From an uncultured Ruminobacter sp. (GTDB taxonomy: Bacteria; Pseudomonadota; Gammaproteobacteria; Enterobacterales; Succinivibrionaceae), in NCBI GenBank assembly GCA_900767005.1, contig CAAFXL010000258.1, positions 1 through 8,128 on the forward strand: DNA of 8,128 nucleotides, in the 5' to 3' direction. Shown one piece after another: positions 1-7,211 of this stretch. The notes under the pieces were generated by a model. That model was not told the DNA's origin, did not search any database, and worked only from the letters and a program-made list of their open reading frames with translations. Position numbers and translations under genes: made by a program. How positions within the stretch are numbered: the stretch's first letter is position 1; each line of letters starts with the position of its first letter.

Positions 1-20
1 GACGTGTGCTCTTCCGATCT
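1..20. other. Illumina adapter remnant (sequencing artefact)
   Basis: The first 20 bases match exactly, from memory, the 3' end of the Illumina TruSeq Read 2 adapter (ends GCTCTTCCGATCT). Real sequence begins at about base 21, where pheT codons run cleanly. The adapter happens to stay open in the pheT frame for a few codons, but those residues are not biological. It marks position 1 as a contig end. Confidence 0.96.
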
Positions 21-555
21 CAACTTCCCTTGCAATACCACGCATACTTAAGCAATCAGCACGGTTTGCGGTTAAATCAACTTCAATTGCCTTATCATTT
101 AATTCTAGATAATCATGAATATCAGTACCAACTGGAGCATCTAATGGAAATTCAATGATACCTGAACCTTCTTCGCAAAGACCAAGTTCTCTATATGAGC
201 AAAGCATACCATTTGAAGGCACACCACGCAATTTTGCAGGCTTAATCTTAAAATCACCAGGAAGCACTGCACCAACTTTAGCACAAGCAACCTTTAAACC
301 AGCTCGGCAATTTGGAGCACCACAAACGATGTCTAATACTTCTGAACCTACATTTACTTTAGTAACATGTAAGTGGTCAGAATCTGGGTGATCTTCACAA
401 CTTAAAACTTCACCAACTACAACGTTAGTAAATGAACCTGTAACTTCTTCAATGGTGTCTACTTCTAGACCTGCCATGGTAATAATATCTGATAATTCCT
501 GTGCACTTAAAGTATTTGGCACTAAGGTATCAAGCCATAACTTATTAAATCTCAT
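21..555 (-). CDS. pheT: Phenylalanine--tRNA ligase beta subunit, N-terminal part (partial)
   Basis: Beta subunit of the cytoplasmic alpha2-beta2 phenylalanyl-tRNA synthetase, which charges tRNA-Phe with phenylalanine. The 178 visible residues begin MRFNKLWLDTLVP and include TMAGLEVD, GSFTNVVVGEVLSC, DIVCGAPNC, GAVLPGDFKIK, GMLCSYRELG and TANRADCLSMRGIA. All line up with the start of E. coli PheT, including the tRNA-binding (EMAP-II-like, OB-fold) domain at about residues 40-150. The full protein is usually near 795 residues, so about three quarters is missing beyond the contig end. The ATG at 555-553 follows pheS by 9 bp, with a Shine-Dalgarno-like TAGGAG overlapping the pheS stop, so translation is probably coupled. 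The gene shares the pheS transcript. Confidence 0.97.
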
Positions 556-564
556 CGCCTACTC

Positions 565-1551
565 CTACTTACCAAACTGCTTTAAGAAACGTAAATCATT
601 TTCAAAGAAAGCACGTAAATCGGTTACTCCATAACGAAGCATAGTTAAACGTTCTACGCCTAGACCAAAAGCAAATCCCTTATACTTATTTGGATCGATA
701 CCAACATTTTGTAAAACCTTTGGATTTACCATACCACAGCCTAAAACTTCTAACCATTTGCCATTCTTACCCATAACATCAACTTCTGCTGATGGTTCAG
801 TAAATGGGAAGAAAGATGGTCTAAAACGAACCTGCAATTCTTCTTCAAAGAAATTAGTTAAGAAGCTATGTAATACGCCCTTTAATTCAGAGAAAGTACT
901 ATGTTCATCAACTAATAAACCTTCAATCTGATGGAACATCGGAGTATGAGTCATATCATAATCAGGGCGATATACTCGACCTGGAACAATAATACGAATT
1001 GGAGGCTTCCTTTCTTCCATTACACGAATCTGTACGCCAGAGGTTTGGGTTCTTAATAAAAGATTATCATTAAAATAGAAGGTATCTTTTTCAGAACGAG
1101 CAGGATGATCTGGTTCAATACATAATGCATCAAAGTTATGGAAACAATCTTCAATTTCTGGTCCCTTAGCAACTGAGAAACCTAAAGCACCAAAGATTTC
1201 TTCAACACGCTTAATGGTGCGAGTTACTGGGTGAAGGCTACCAAAAGAATTATGGTTGCCTGCTAAAGTGATATCAACTGATTCTGCCTGTAGTTTCTTA
1301 TTTAAAGCTTGGGTTGCTAAAAACTCACGACGAGCATTAACAGCATTTAAAACCTTAGTTTTTGCTTGATTGATTTGAGCACCCATCTTAGGTCTTTCTT
1401 CTTGAGAAACAGTACCTAATTGCTTCATTAGCTCAGTAAAATAACCTTTTTTACCTAAATATTCTATGCGGATTGGTTCAAGATCTTGCTCCTCGTTGAT
1501 GGCTTCAATTTGAACTAGAACCTTAGAAACAAGCTCGTCTAGATTTTGCAT
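565..1551 (-). CDS. pheS: Phenylalanine--tRNA ligase alpha subunit
   Basis: Catalytic subunit of phenylalanyl-tRNA synthetase, a class II enzyme that activates phenylalanine with ATP and transfers it to tRNA-Phe. The protein has 328 residues against 327 in E. coli. It has the N-terminal coiled-coil arm (about 1-90), then the class II core with LHPVTRTI, GPEIEDCFHNFDAL, RTQTSGVQIR, the motif 2 region RVYRPDYDMTHTPMFHQIEG, FTEPSAEVDVMG, WLEVLGCGMVNP and motif 3 GFAFGLGVERLTMLRYG. No expected motif looks lost. I chose ATG at 1551 because AAGG (1564-1561) sits 9 bases upstream. An in-frame TTG at 1560 would abut that Shine-Dalgarno with no spacing. pheT follows 9 bp downstream. The operon has its own promoter at 1621-1649. 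Confidence 0.98.
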   Translation of the reverse strand: MQNLDELVSKVLVQIEAINEEQDLEPIRIEYLGKKGYFTELMKQLGTVSQEERPKMGAQINQAKTKVLNAVNARREFLATQALNKKLQAESVDITLAGNHNSFGSLHPVTRTIKRVEEIFGALGFSVAKGPEIEDCFHNFDALCIEPDHPARSEKDTFYFNDNLLLRTQTSGVQIRVMEERKPPIRIIVPGRVYRPDYDMTHTPMFHQIEGLLVDEHSTFSELKGVLHSFLTNFFEEELQVRFRPSFFPFTEPSAEVDVMGKNGKWLEVLGCGMVNPKVLQNVGIDPNKYKGFAFGLGVERLTMLRYGVTDLRAFFENDLRFLKQFGK

Positions 1552-1574
1552 ATTTTTCAACCTTTTTTACTATC

Positions 1575-1596
1575 AAAAAAAGCCAATAAATGGCCT
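1575..1596 (-). terminator. Small hairpin with U-run in the pheST leader (terminator or attenuator)
   Basis: On the minus strand, GCCA and TGGC pair around a 5-base loop. Adding a G-U and an A-U pair gives a six-pair stem, followed by seven T residues. It lies downstream of the pheST promoter and upstream of the pheS start, and also downstream of the signalling gene that ends at 1660. It could end transcription from that gene, attenuate pheST, or both. The stem is short, so termination would be partial at best. Confidence 0.5.
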
Positions 1597-1620
1597 ATAT
1601 TTTATAAATATTCTGCACAA

Positions 1621-1649
1621 ATTATACTTATCTTGTATATTCTTTACAA
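1621..1649 (-). promoter_or_regulatory. Sigma70-type promoter for pheST
   Basis: On the minus strand, TTGTAA (1649-1644, four of six consensus -35 bases) and a perfect TATAAT (1626-1621) are separated by exactly 17 bp. This puts the transcript start near 1614 and gives a leader of about 60 bases before the pheS ATG. The promoter lies entirely between the stop codon of the upstream gene (1660) and pheS. Confidence 0.72.
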
Positions 1650-1659
1650 GTAAATTACA

Positions 1660-4600
1660 TTAGATGACAGGTTCTACCCTATCATTTAACCCCTCATCTT
1701 GAGATTCATCTCTTAATGGTGATAGTGATGTTACAAACTCAACATTGTTTACACTGTTATCAAGTGAAAACTCAATCATGTCTACGCCTAAGCTCTTAAA
1801 CATCTTTTCTTCTTTGGAACCTAAAACTTCATAAACAATTGATTTTTTACCTAAACCTCGAACTAAATCGCCTAAAGACTTAATAATAAAGCGATTGTTT
1901 TCATTATTAGTTAGATTCTTGGTAAACTTCTTAGTAATTCTTACATAGCTAAATGGTAATTTTGAGATTAAATCAAAAGACCCAATTCCTTCCCCAAAAG
2001 AATCTAGAGCAAAAACTACTCCTAACTCCTGAAACTTTTCCATAAAGAATTTAACCACATGAAGCTTATTACCAATTTGCACTTCATTTAAGAAGAAACC
2101 TAACTTATGAGAAAACTCAGAATTTGCCTTTAAATAATTAAAGATCTTATTTTGCTGAGCAATATCGCATATAGTTGAATAACTAATACTAATAAAAGCT
2201 CGATTTAATAATCTATAATCTTGGGGATTACTTAAGAAAGTTTTTCCCCAACCTGAGATTAACCATTCATCAATAGTTGGTAAAATATTAAATTCATCTT
2301 TATCACCAATAAGAACTACTGGGTCTAAAACCTCATTCTTTTCATTTTTAATGCGAGTGGTGATTTCAATAAATTCTTCATCACTTTGTTCAGTATCAAG
2401 TAAATTAATCTTTTGCTTAACCGCAAAGATTTCACGTGAATCAATGCTTCGTAAAATTTGGGTAGTCTTATTTAATGATTCTTGATATAGATTAATCTTT
2501 GAATTTTCTTGGCTATAAATATGAATGGTATTTGGTCCCAAGTCTTTAGCTAAATTACAAGCAATATCCGCGTATGATAAAAGATTTGAGATACTATTTT
2601 TAGCTTCGTAAATATCCACAACCCCAATATTTACGACGATTGTGTAAATATTATCGCCCCACATAAATCTTAAGTGTGATAGACCATATCTCCATTTTTC
2701 AACATAAGATAATGTTTCATCCATGTAGGTATCACACATAATGATTGCAAATTCATCACTATTTAAGCGGACAATTTCAAAGGTTTCTTTAACAAATTTC
2801 TTTAAGTAATTTACAACTGCCTTTACTAGGTCATCACCAGCACTATGGCCTGTTGATTCATTAATATATTTAAAATTATCTAAATGAATAAAACATAAGT
2901 AATCGCGGCCAATACCAGAACCTGACTTTTCTTTTAAAGTAAAAATTTGGGTTAAAGTACTAATCATATACCTACGATTAAATACGCCAGTTACCTCATC
3001 ATGATGAGCTACAAAGTCTAATTGATTTCGGTAATCTTCACTCGTTGTTAAATCAACTGCTTCACCCTCAATAATGAAGGTACCATTAATATCTTCACCA
3101 AGTCTAACGGTTGCCATAACAGTTAGAGGTTTGCCTGAAATATGTTTTAAGAGAATTTCACGCTTTTCAACTATAGTTTCAATCTTGGCATGTTCATTTG
3201 GATCTTGGCTTTGTTTACACTTTTCAATACGAGCAAGTAAACTTGAAATTAAGATTTCAAAGTCTCTTGGGTTTTGGCAAAGTGACTGAAATGAATAGAT
3301 ACGATTTTCATTCATATCAGTTAATGATTCATACCCTAAAATCTTACATAGAGCGGGATTTACTTGTTTTAACTCACCTTCAATTGAAACAATAAACATA
3401 CCTTCACTTACGAAGTTAAGCATTTGTAAGTATCTACGGTTACGTAAGTTCGCATTTTTAGTAATAATGATGCGATTTCGTTTTTCTTGGTAAGTACGGT
3501 ATCCAATTGATACTGCAACTACGATACTTGCTAGCACCGATACGACAAAGAAGGTAGCTTTAGCATAGATATCTTCAGATAAAATTCCTTCCAAACATAA
3601 AAATGGAATAGTGCAACCCACCAAAAAGATAACAAGGATAATTACATAAGCTAAATGGATTAAATCACGCTGCTTAAGGGAAACCCAAATTAGGTAAATT
3701 GACCATAAAAGTAAAATTAAAAAAGCAACAATTACAAGGTGAAGCGAGGTTGAAATTGAAATAAAACTAGAAGTTACCGCCCCTAAAAATAAAAGAAAGG
3801 CAAAAATGGTAGTTGCGTATTTTGCTCTTTTACTAAACTTTGAAAAAATTAAATCTGATACCGTTAAAAGTAATCCAAGCTGCATTAAGAAATTAGAGAT
3901 TAAGAATAATCTTACGATATCAATTTCACTAACTATTCTTGAAAGAATAGTCATATAGCTTCCGGTGAGCCACAAACAAAGAGTAATTGATAAAGTTAAA
4001 ATTGCATAATAACCAAATCTAAATTCCCTAATAAAGATAAACATTATTACTGAGTATAAACATACTAAGAATAAGATACCTGAAACAATACCATTAATAA
4101 CTTTTTCAATGGCATCATGGCGGTTATAGACATTTTGCTCTTGGATTTCAAGCTTAGGAACGGCATTAAAATGAGATCTAACCTTAACATAAACTTCTTT
4201 ATTGTCGCGGTTATTAATTGAGAATGGGAATGAATAATTACTTGATGAAAGTGGTTTAGTGGCAAGCCCCCTATCAACCCCAGTATACCAAACTTTTTCA
4301 ATTGCACCATTAGAGTTAATAATAAAGACATCAACTACATTTAAAAAGCTATTATTTAAAGTAAAGACTACGTTTTGATTATCCCCTGAGGTATTCTCAA
4401 TTTTAAAACGATACCACTGAGTATAAAATTCTTGAACCCCTAAAAAATCAAAATGGCGGTTTTGGGGTTTATTACTCCAATTTTTTTGGGGAATTTCCCA
4501 AGGCCATAAAGCTTCATCAAAACCAGAAACTTTATCCACATGTTCAGTAATATTACGATTAGTTAAAAAATCATTAAGATAGATAGTTGGTACAGCATAA

Positions 4601-4662
4601 ACGATATTTAATAATGATAAAAGCCAAAATAGACCAAAAATGGCGAATATTTTTTTGCTCAT
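1660..4662 (-). CDS. Membrane sensor with 7TMR-DISM, PAS, degenerate GGDEF and degenerate EAL domains
   Basis: A 1000-residue predicted inner-membrane signalling protein. In order: signal peptide (1-23, probable cleavage after VYA), periplasmic 7TMR-DISM-like sensor (24-187), seven hydrophobic segments (about 188-388), PAS-like domain (405-540), GGDEF domain (545-718) and EAL-like domain (about 740-980). The diguanylate cyclase signature reads NSDEF (634-638) instead of GGDEF, and the first metal-binding Asp is His593, although N601 and D610 of the guanine pocket remain. In the EAL domain, EAL reads EIT (766-768), DDFGTG reads DSFGEG (887-892), LKID reads VRIT (907-910) and the EGVE site reads EVLG. 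Neither enzyme activity is likely. By analogy with degenerate GGDEF-EAL proteins such as LapD or CsrD it may bind c-di-GMP, RNA or a partner; that is inference. The ATG at 4662 has AAGG 9 bases upstream and starts a clean signal peptide. The frame is open 49 codons further, but that stretch looks like AT-rich leader. Confidence 0.88.
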   Translation of the reverse strand: MSKKIFAIFGLFWLLSLLNIVYAVPTIYLNDFLTNRNITEHVDKVSGFDEALWPWEIPQKNWSNKPQNRHFDFLGVQEFYTQWYRFKIENTSGDNQNVVFTLNNSFLNVVDVFIINSNGAIEKVWYTGVDRGLATKPLSSSNYSFPFSINNRDNKEVYVKVRSHFNAVPKLEIQEQNVYNRHDAIEKVINGIVSGILFLVCLYSVIMFIFIREFRFGYYAILTLSITLCLWLTGSYMTILSRIVSEIDIVRLFLISNFLMQLGLLLTVSDLIFSKFSKRAKYATTIFAFLLFLGAVTSSFISISTSLHLVIVAFLILLLWSIYLIWVSLKQRDLIHLAYVIILVIFLVGCTIPFLCLEGILSEDIYAKATFFVVSVLASIVVAVSIGYRTYQEKRNRIIITKNANLRNRRYLQMLNFVSEGMFIVSIEGELKQVNPALCKILGYESLTDMNENRIYSFQSLCQNPRDFEILISSLLARIEKCKQSQDPNEHAKIETIVEKREILLKHISGKPLTVMATVRLGEDINGTFIIEGEAVDLTTSEDYRNQLDFVAHHDEVTGVFNRRYMISTLTQIFTLKEKSGSGIGRDYLCFIHLDNFKYINESTGHSAGDDLVKAVVNYLKKFVKETFEIVRLNSDEFAIIMCDTYMDETLSYVEKWRYGLSHLRFMWGDNIYTIVVNIGVVDIYEAKNSISNLLSYADIACNLAKDLGPNTIHIYSQENSKINLYQESLNKTTQILRSIDSREIFAVKQKINLLDTEQSDEEFIEITTRIKNEKNEVLDPVVLIGDKDEFNILPTIDEWLISGWGKTFLSNPQDYRLLNRAFISISYSTICDIAQQNKIFNYLKANSEFSHKLGFFLNEVQIGNKLHVVKFFMEKFQELGVVFALDSFGEGIGSFDLISKLPFSYVRITKKFTKNLTNNENNRFIIKSLGDLVRGLGKKSIVYEVLGSKEEKMFKSLGVDMIEFSLDNSVNNVEFVTSLSPLRDESQDEGLNDRVEPVI

Positions 4663-4724
4663 TACTATAAACCTTAAATATGAGTATGCTAAACCAAGTA
4701 AACAAAAAGAAAAAATGAAAAATT

Positions 4725-4738
4725 TTTTCTTAAGAAAA
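4725..4738. repeat. 14-bp perfect palindrome in the signalling-gene leader
   Basis: TTTTCTTAAGAAAA is its own reverse complement and lies between the candidate promoter and start codon of the minus-strand signalling gene. The same 14 bases recur at 7859-7872. Such A/T-rich palindromes are easy to get by chance here, so I assign no role. Confidence 0.4.
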
Positions 4739-4762
4739 CATTTACATAAAAATAATTTGTGA

Positions 4763-4791
4763 ATAATATCACTTATAAAGGTTTTAAACAA
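4763..4791 (-). promoter_or_regulatory. Candidate promoter of the signalling gene
   Basis: On the minus strand, TTGTTT (4791-4786) and TATTAT (4768-4763, five of six -10 bases) are spaced 17 bp apart. The transcript would start near 4756, leaving a leader of about 95 bases. The region is so AT-rich that other pairs are possible, for example a TTGATA (4808-4803) further upstream. Confidence 0.4.
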
Positions 4792-4816
4792 GTAATATAA
4801 AACTATCAAAATTCTT

Positions 4817-4822
4817 TATAAT
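4817..4822 (+). promoter_or_regulatory. Candidate -10 box for the methyltransferase-like gene
   Basis: A perfect TATAAT lies 43 bases before the ATG at 4865, but no good -35 box is found 16-18 bp upstream. A start near 4829 would give a short leader. The divergent signalling-gene promoter lies only about 30 bp away, so the two may share control. Confidence 0.35.
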
Positions 4823-4864
4823 TAAATAAAATTTTTACCATAAATTATTTTAAGAGAGCTAAAA

Positions 4865-5341
4865 ATGATAAAATTTAAGGATCTTCTAATTGCTCCACCT
4901 ACTATATTTTCATATGTAGTAATTCCTCATATTATTGCCTTTTTAATCTTTGATACAAAATATTACTTAAATGTTTATTTAGATGTTTTAGCAGGGATTT
5001 TCTTTTTACTATTTTTAATTTTTGTAATATTTTCAATGTATTATTTTTTTAAATTTAGAATAGACCCAAGTCCTTGGAAAAATAATTCTAAAAAACTTTT
5101 TACTAGTGGTTTATATAAAGTATCACGTAATCCTTTATATGTGTCTCTATTATTTTTACTTATAAGTATTGGGCTTCTAACTATGCCATTTTTACTTATT
5201 GTGACTATTCCTTTACTTGTGCTACTTTTAAATATCATTATTAAAAATGAAGAAAAATTTTTAAGAGAATTTTATCAAGAGGAATATGTTGAGTACTTTA
5301 ATAGGACGCCTAGGTGGATTTTATTTAAACCTAGGATTTGA
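4865..5341 (+). CDS. Isoprenylcysteine carboxyl methyltransferase / PEMT-like membrane protein
   Basis: A 158-residue integral membrane protein resembling the ICMT/PEMT group of S-adenosylmethionine-dependent membrane methyltransferases. Hydrophobic segments lie at about 13-29, 38-62 and 91-126. The family hallmarks are SGLYKVSRNPLY (81-92) and the C-terminal EE (129-130) followed by a YVEYFNRTPRW segment, which form the cofactor site in this fold. The substrate is unknown; bacterial members are usually poorly characterised. The start has AAGAGAG about 6 bases upstream. Codon use is very AT-rich, as in the neighbouring host genes. The last five codons (part of F155, then KPRI and the TGA) lie inside the left terminal repeat of the insertion sequence, so the original C-terminus may have differed slightly. 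A promoter for the transposase overlaps its stop. Confidence 0.8.
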   Translation: MIKFKDLLIAPPTIFSYVVIPHIIAFLIFDTKYYLNVYLDVLAGIFFLLFLIFVIFSMYYFFKFRIDPSPWKNNSKKLFTSGLYKVSRNPLYVSLLFLLISIGLLTMPFLLIVTIPLLVLLLNIIIKNEEKFLREFYQEEYVEYFNRTPRWILFKPRI

Positions 5342-5358
5342 CTAAAAGTAGCACTATA
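5325..5358 (+). repeat. Left terminal inverted repeat of the insertion sequence
   Basis: Aligned with the reverse complement of 7212-7245, 28 of 34 bases agree. Three blocks match exactly: TTAAACCTA, AAAAGTA and CACTATA. The repeat includes the last codons and stop of the methyltransferase-like gene and the -35 box of the transposase promoter. Similarity stops abruptly on both sides. Confidence 0.68.
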
Positions 5359-5366
5359 GTTATAAA
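5338..5366 (+). promoter_or_regulatory. Transposase promoter overlapping the left inverted repeat
   Basis: TTGACT (5338-5343, five of six) and TATAAA (5361-5366, five of six) are 17 bp apart, which places the transcript start near 5373. The -35 box and most of the spacer lie within the left terminal repeat. In several IS families this lets the transposase repress its own promoter when it binds its ends; here that is inference. Confidence 0.62.
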
Positions 5367-5390
5367 TACAGGTAGAATAAGGCTTTTAAA

Positions 5391-5428
5391 TATTATATAA
5401 TAACACTATATAGTGTTATTATATAATA
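5391..5428. repeat. 38-bp perfect palindrome in the transposase leader
   Basis: Bases 5391-5409 are the exact reverse complement of 5410-5428, with no spacer. In RNA it would form a stem of about 17 pairs with a 4-base loop, ending where the AAAGGAG Shine-Dalgarno (5428-5434) begins. Each arm contains TAACACTATAT or its complement, identical to the inner part of the right terminal repeat. It may be a transposase-binding operator, a hairpin limiting translation, or both. Confidence 0.85.
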
Positions 5429-5441
5429 AAGGAGCTTATCT

Positions 5442-7175
5442 GTGCCGTTTATAAGAACTCAGAAGCTGGTGTATGATAAAGCCGGTAGGATTGTTTCCGG
5501 ATCGGCTTCGATAATAGATGTTACATACAACCCTGGAGGAGAGAAATACAAATCAAAGCAGACCGTTCGGGAGAGGCTAGGAAGAGTTGTTGAGATGTAC
5601 GGAAAACGAAAAGGACTTTTTCAATCTCCAACCAGAGGTCTTGTGGTTTACGATGCTGATGCCGATGCTTTCTCATCTTCACAGATGACGCGTGATGAAT
5701 ATAGAAGTTCTCAGATCGAAAAAAATATTTCCGAAGAAGTAAACCAAAAACAAGGTGTTGGAAACGAACATGAATCAACATCAAATGAACTATACGAAGA
5801 GGAAGGAGGTGTATTTCCTGAGCCAGATGTGCATACAGTATTCGGAGATACATATTTGCTTATTGAGGTAATGAAGAAATCAGGAATATGGAAAATTATA
5901 TCCAGGCTGTTTCAGGATAAAGCTGATAGACAGAGAATTTTGTGTCATATACTCTACGGACTGTTACGGGACGGCAGCAGGATTTCATGCGAGGATTTTA
6001 TATCAAAGTCTTTTGCATCATATCTGACAAGAGATATACCACCCCGTAGTTTGAAATCTGATACAAGATTCTTTACGCTGATGGGGGATGATAAACTAAA
6101 GTTGGCTTTCTTTACTGCATATGCCGCCAGTATGCGGGAGAATGAAAAATCTTTTGGCAGATCTTGCTATGTAGATTCTACACCATTGCCGAATTCGATA
6201 GATTCTCCGTTTAATGCACTGTGTTCTCACGGACTTGATGCAACATCGGTACAGATGAGACTGGCGTTGGTTCTTGATGAGACAAGTCTTTATCCTGTAT
6301 GGTACGAAATCATTCCAGGTAATCTGTTGGATTTGAGCACGTTGACCACAGTTACAAAAGATGTTGAGATTAGTTTGGATATACATCTGAGCAACTATAC
6401 ACTTGATGCAGGATATGCGTCAAAAGAGTTGATTCAGAATTTTGAAAGTCAACAGGAGTATGGACCGGCTCCGGATAGGACCTATCTTGTGCGGATGCCT
6501 GCTAAAAAAGGATTTCCATACAAACAGCTGTACTCTGAGATGAAAGAATATCAGTGGAAACCAAAATACGAGTTTGTACGCAAAGGGCATATGTACTTTG
6601 GAAAAGAAGTTGTCAAGACGATTTTCGACATGGATGTTCAGTGCTATGTGTTTGTGGACAAATATAATGCTCTTAAAGGTTATACGCAGTTTATGACAAC
6701 ACATTCTGATGAATATGAAAAACTGACACTCCGCGAGCAGGCATGGTATCAGGTAAAATGCGGATTTTTTGTTCTTATGTGCAACTATCGCAAAACACCG
6801 CAACAGATATTGGACGATTATTTTGGCCGTTCCCGTATTGAAAGCTTTTTCAAAAACAGCAAGGAATATTTAAAACTGCTTCCATTATGCAAATGGAGTG
6901 ACACAACTGTCAGAGGAAAAATTTTAAGCGATGTGATTACTGCAATTGTAAAGTTGAACATGCTTCAGATGCGTAAGTCGTCAGAACTTTCCATGAGCAG
7001 TATAATAGGAAAGTGCCAGTCTCTTTTCTGTATTAAGGATTCCAAGACCAACAAGGTGTTCATAGAGAAGCCTAACAAACAGGTAAGAGAGTGCTATGAA
7101 AATTTTGGAATAACAGTTCCTGGAGAACTTGACTTAACAACATACATTGATGAATTGTTGGGATCTAATGAATGA
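5442..7175 (+). CDS. DDE transposase, IS4 superfamily (IS1634-like)
   Basis: A 577-residue transposase that would cut and join the IS ends by the two-metal DDE mechanism. The catalytic acidic residues are probably D245 (YVDSTPL), D322 (YTLDAGYAS) and E467. E467 sits in a perfect Y-x2-R-x3-E-x6-K signature (Y460, R463, E467, K474), the hallmark of the IS4 superfamily. Residues 1-70 form a conserved-looking N-terminal segment, and about 75-130 is an acidic, low-complexity linker. The length exceeds most IS4 transposases (about 370-480) and is nearer IS1634-type proteins. GTG at 5442 is chosen because AAAGGAG lies 7 bases upstream. The frame is intact with no frameshift or early stop, so the protein may be active. 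Confidence 0.92.
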   Translation: MPFIRTQKLVYDKAGRIVSGSASIIDVTYNPGGEKYKSKQTVRERLGRVVEMYGKRKGLFQSPTRGLVVYDADADAFSSSQMTRDEYRSSQIEKNISEEVNQKQGVGNEHESTSNELYEEEGGVFPEPDVHTVFGDTYLLIEVMKKSGIWKIISRLFQDKADRQRILCHILYGLLRDGSRISCEDFISKSFASYLTRDIPPRSLKSDTRFFTLMGDDKLKLAFFTAYAASMRENEKSFGRSCYVDSTPLPNSIDSPFNALCSHGLDATSVQMRLALVLDETSLYPVWYEIIPGNLLDLSTLTTVTKDVEISLDIHLSNYTLDAGYASKELIQNFESQQEYGPAPDRTYLVRMPAKKGFPYKQLYSEMKEYQWKPKYEFVRKGHMYFGKEVVKTIFDMDVQCYVFVDKYNALKGYTQFMTTHSDEYEKLTLREQAWYQVKCGFFVLMCNYRKTPQQILDDYFGRSRIESFFKNSKEYLKLLPLCKWSDTTVRGKILSDVITAIVKLNMLQMRKSSELSMSSIIGKCQSLFCIKDSKTNKVFIEKPNKQVRECYENFGITVPGELDLTTYIDELLGSNE

Positions 7176-7178
7176 TTG

Positions 7179-7195
7179 CTGAAGATTTTCTTCAG
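7179..7195 (+). repeat. Small hairpin just after the transposase stop
   Basis: CTGAAGA and TCTTCAG form a perfect 7-bp stem with a TTT loop, 3 bases after the TGA. No U-run follows, so it is not a standard intrinsic terminator. It may stabilise the transcript end or have no function. Confidence 0.5.
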
Positions 7196-7211
7196 AGAAA
7201 GACGAGAATGA

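Noticed and set aside
1552..1560. TTG start for pheS three codons upstream
   Set aside because: It abuts the only Shine-Dalgarno with zero spacing, while ATG at 1551 is well spaced and gives 328 residues, as expected for the family.
1560..1620. pheM-like leader peptide rich in Phe codons
   Set aside because: A frame starting TTG at the promoter edge contains several TTT codons, but it would begin before the predicted transcript start, lacks a ribosome site and runs through the hairpin.
4663..4809. 49-residue N-terminal extension of the signalling protein
   Set aside because: The frame is open, but the extension is AT-rich leader containing the candidate promoter and has no Shine-Dalgarno. 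The internal ATG at 4662 has AAGG at 9 bases and begins a standard signal peptide.
5408..5418. 11-bp direct repeat (ATATAGTGTTA, also at 7211-7221) as target-site duplication of an IS4-type insertion
   Set aside because: Taking it as a duplication would leave IS ends at 5419 and 7210 that are not inverted repeats of each other. The 34-bp inverted repeat explains the right copy better, and the left copy is one arm of a palindrome.
7179..7195. Intrinsic terminator for the transposase
   Set aside because: The 7-bp hairpin is perfect, but the following bases are purine-rich with no U-run.
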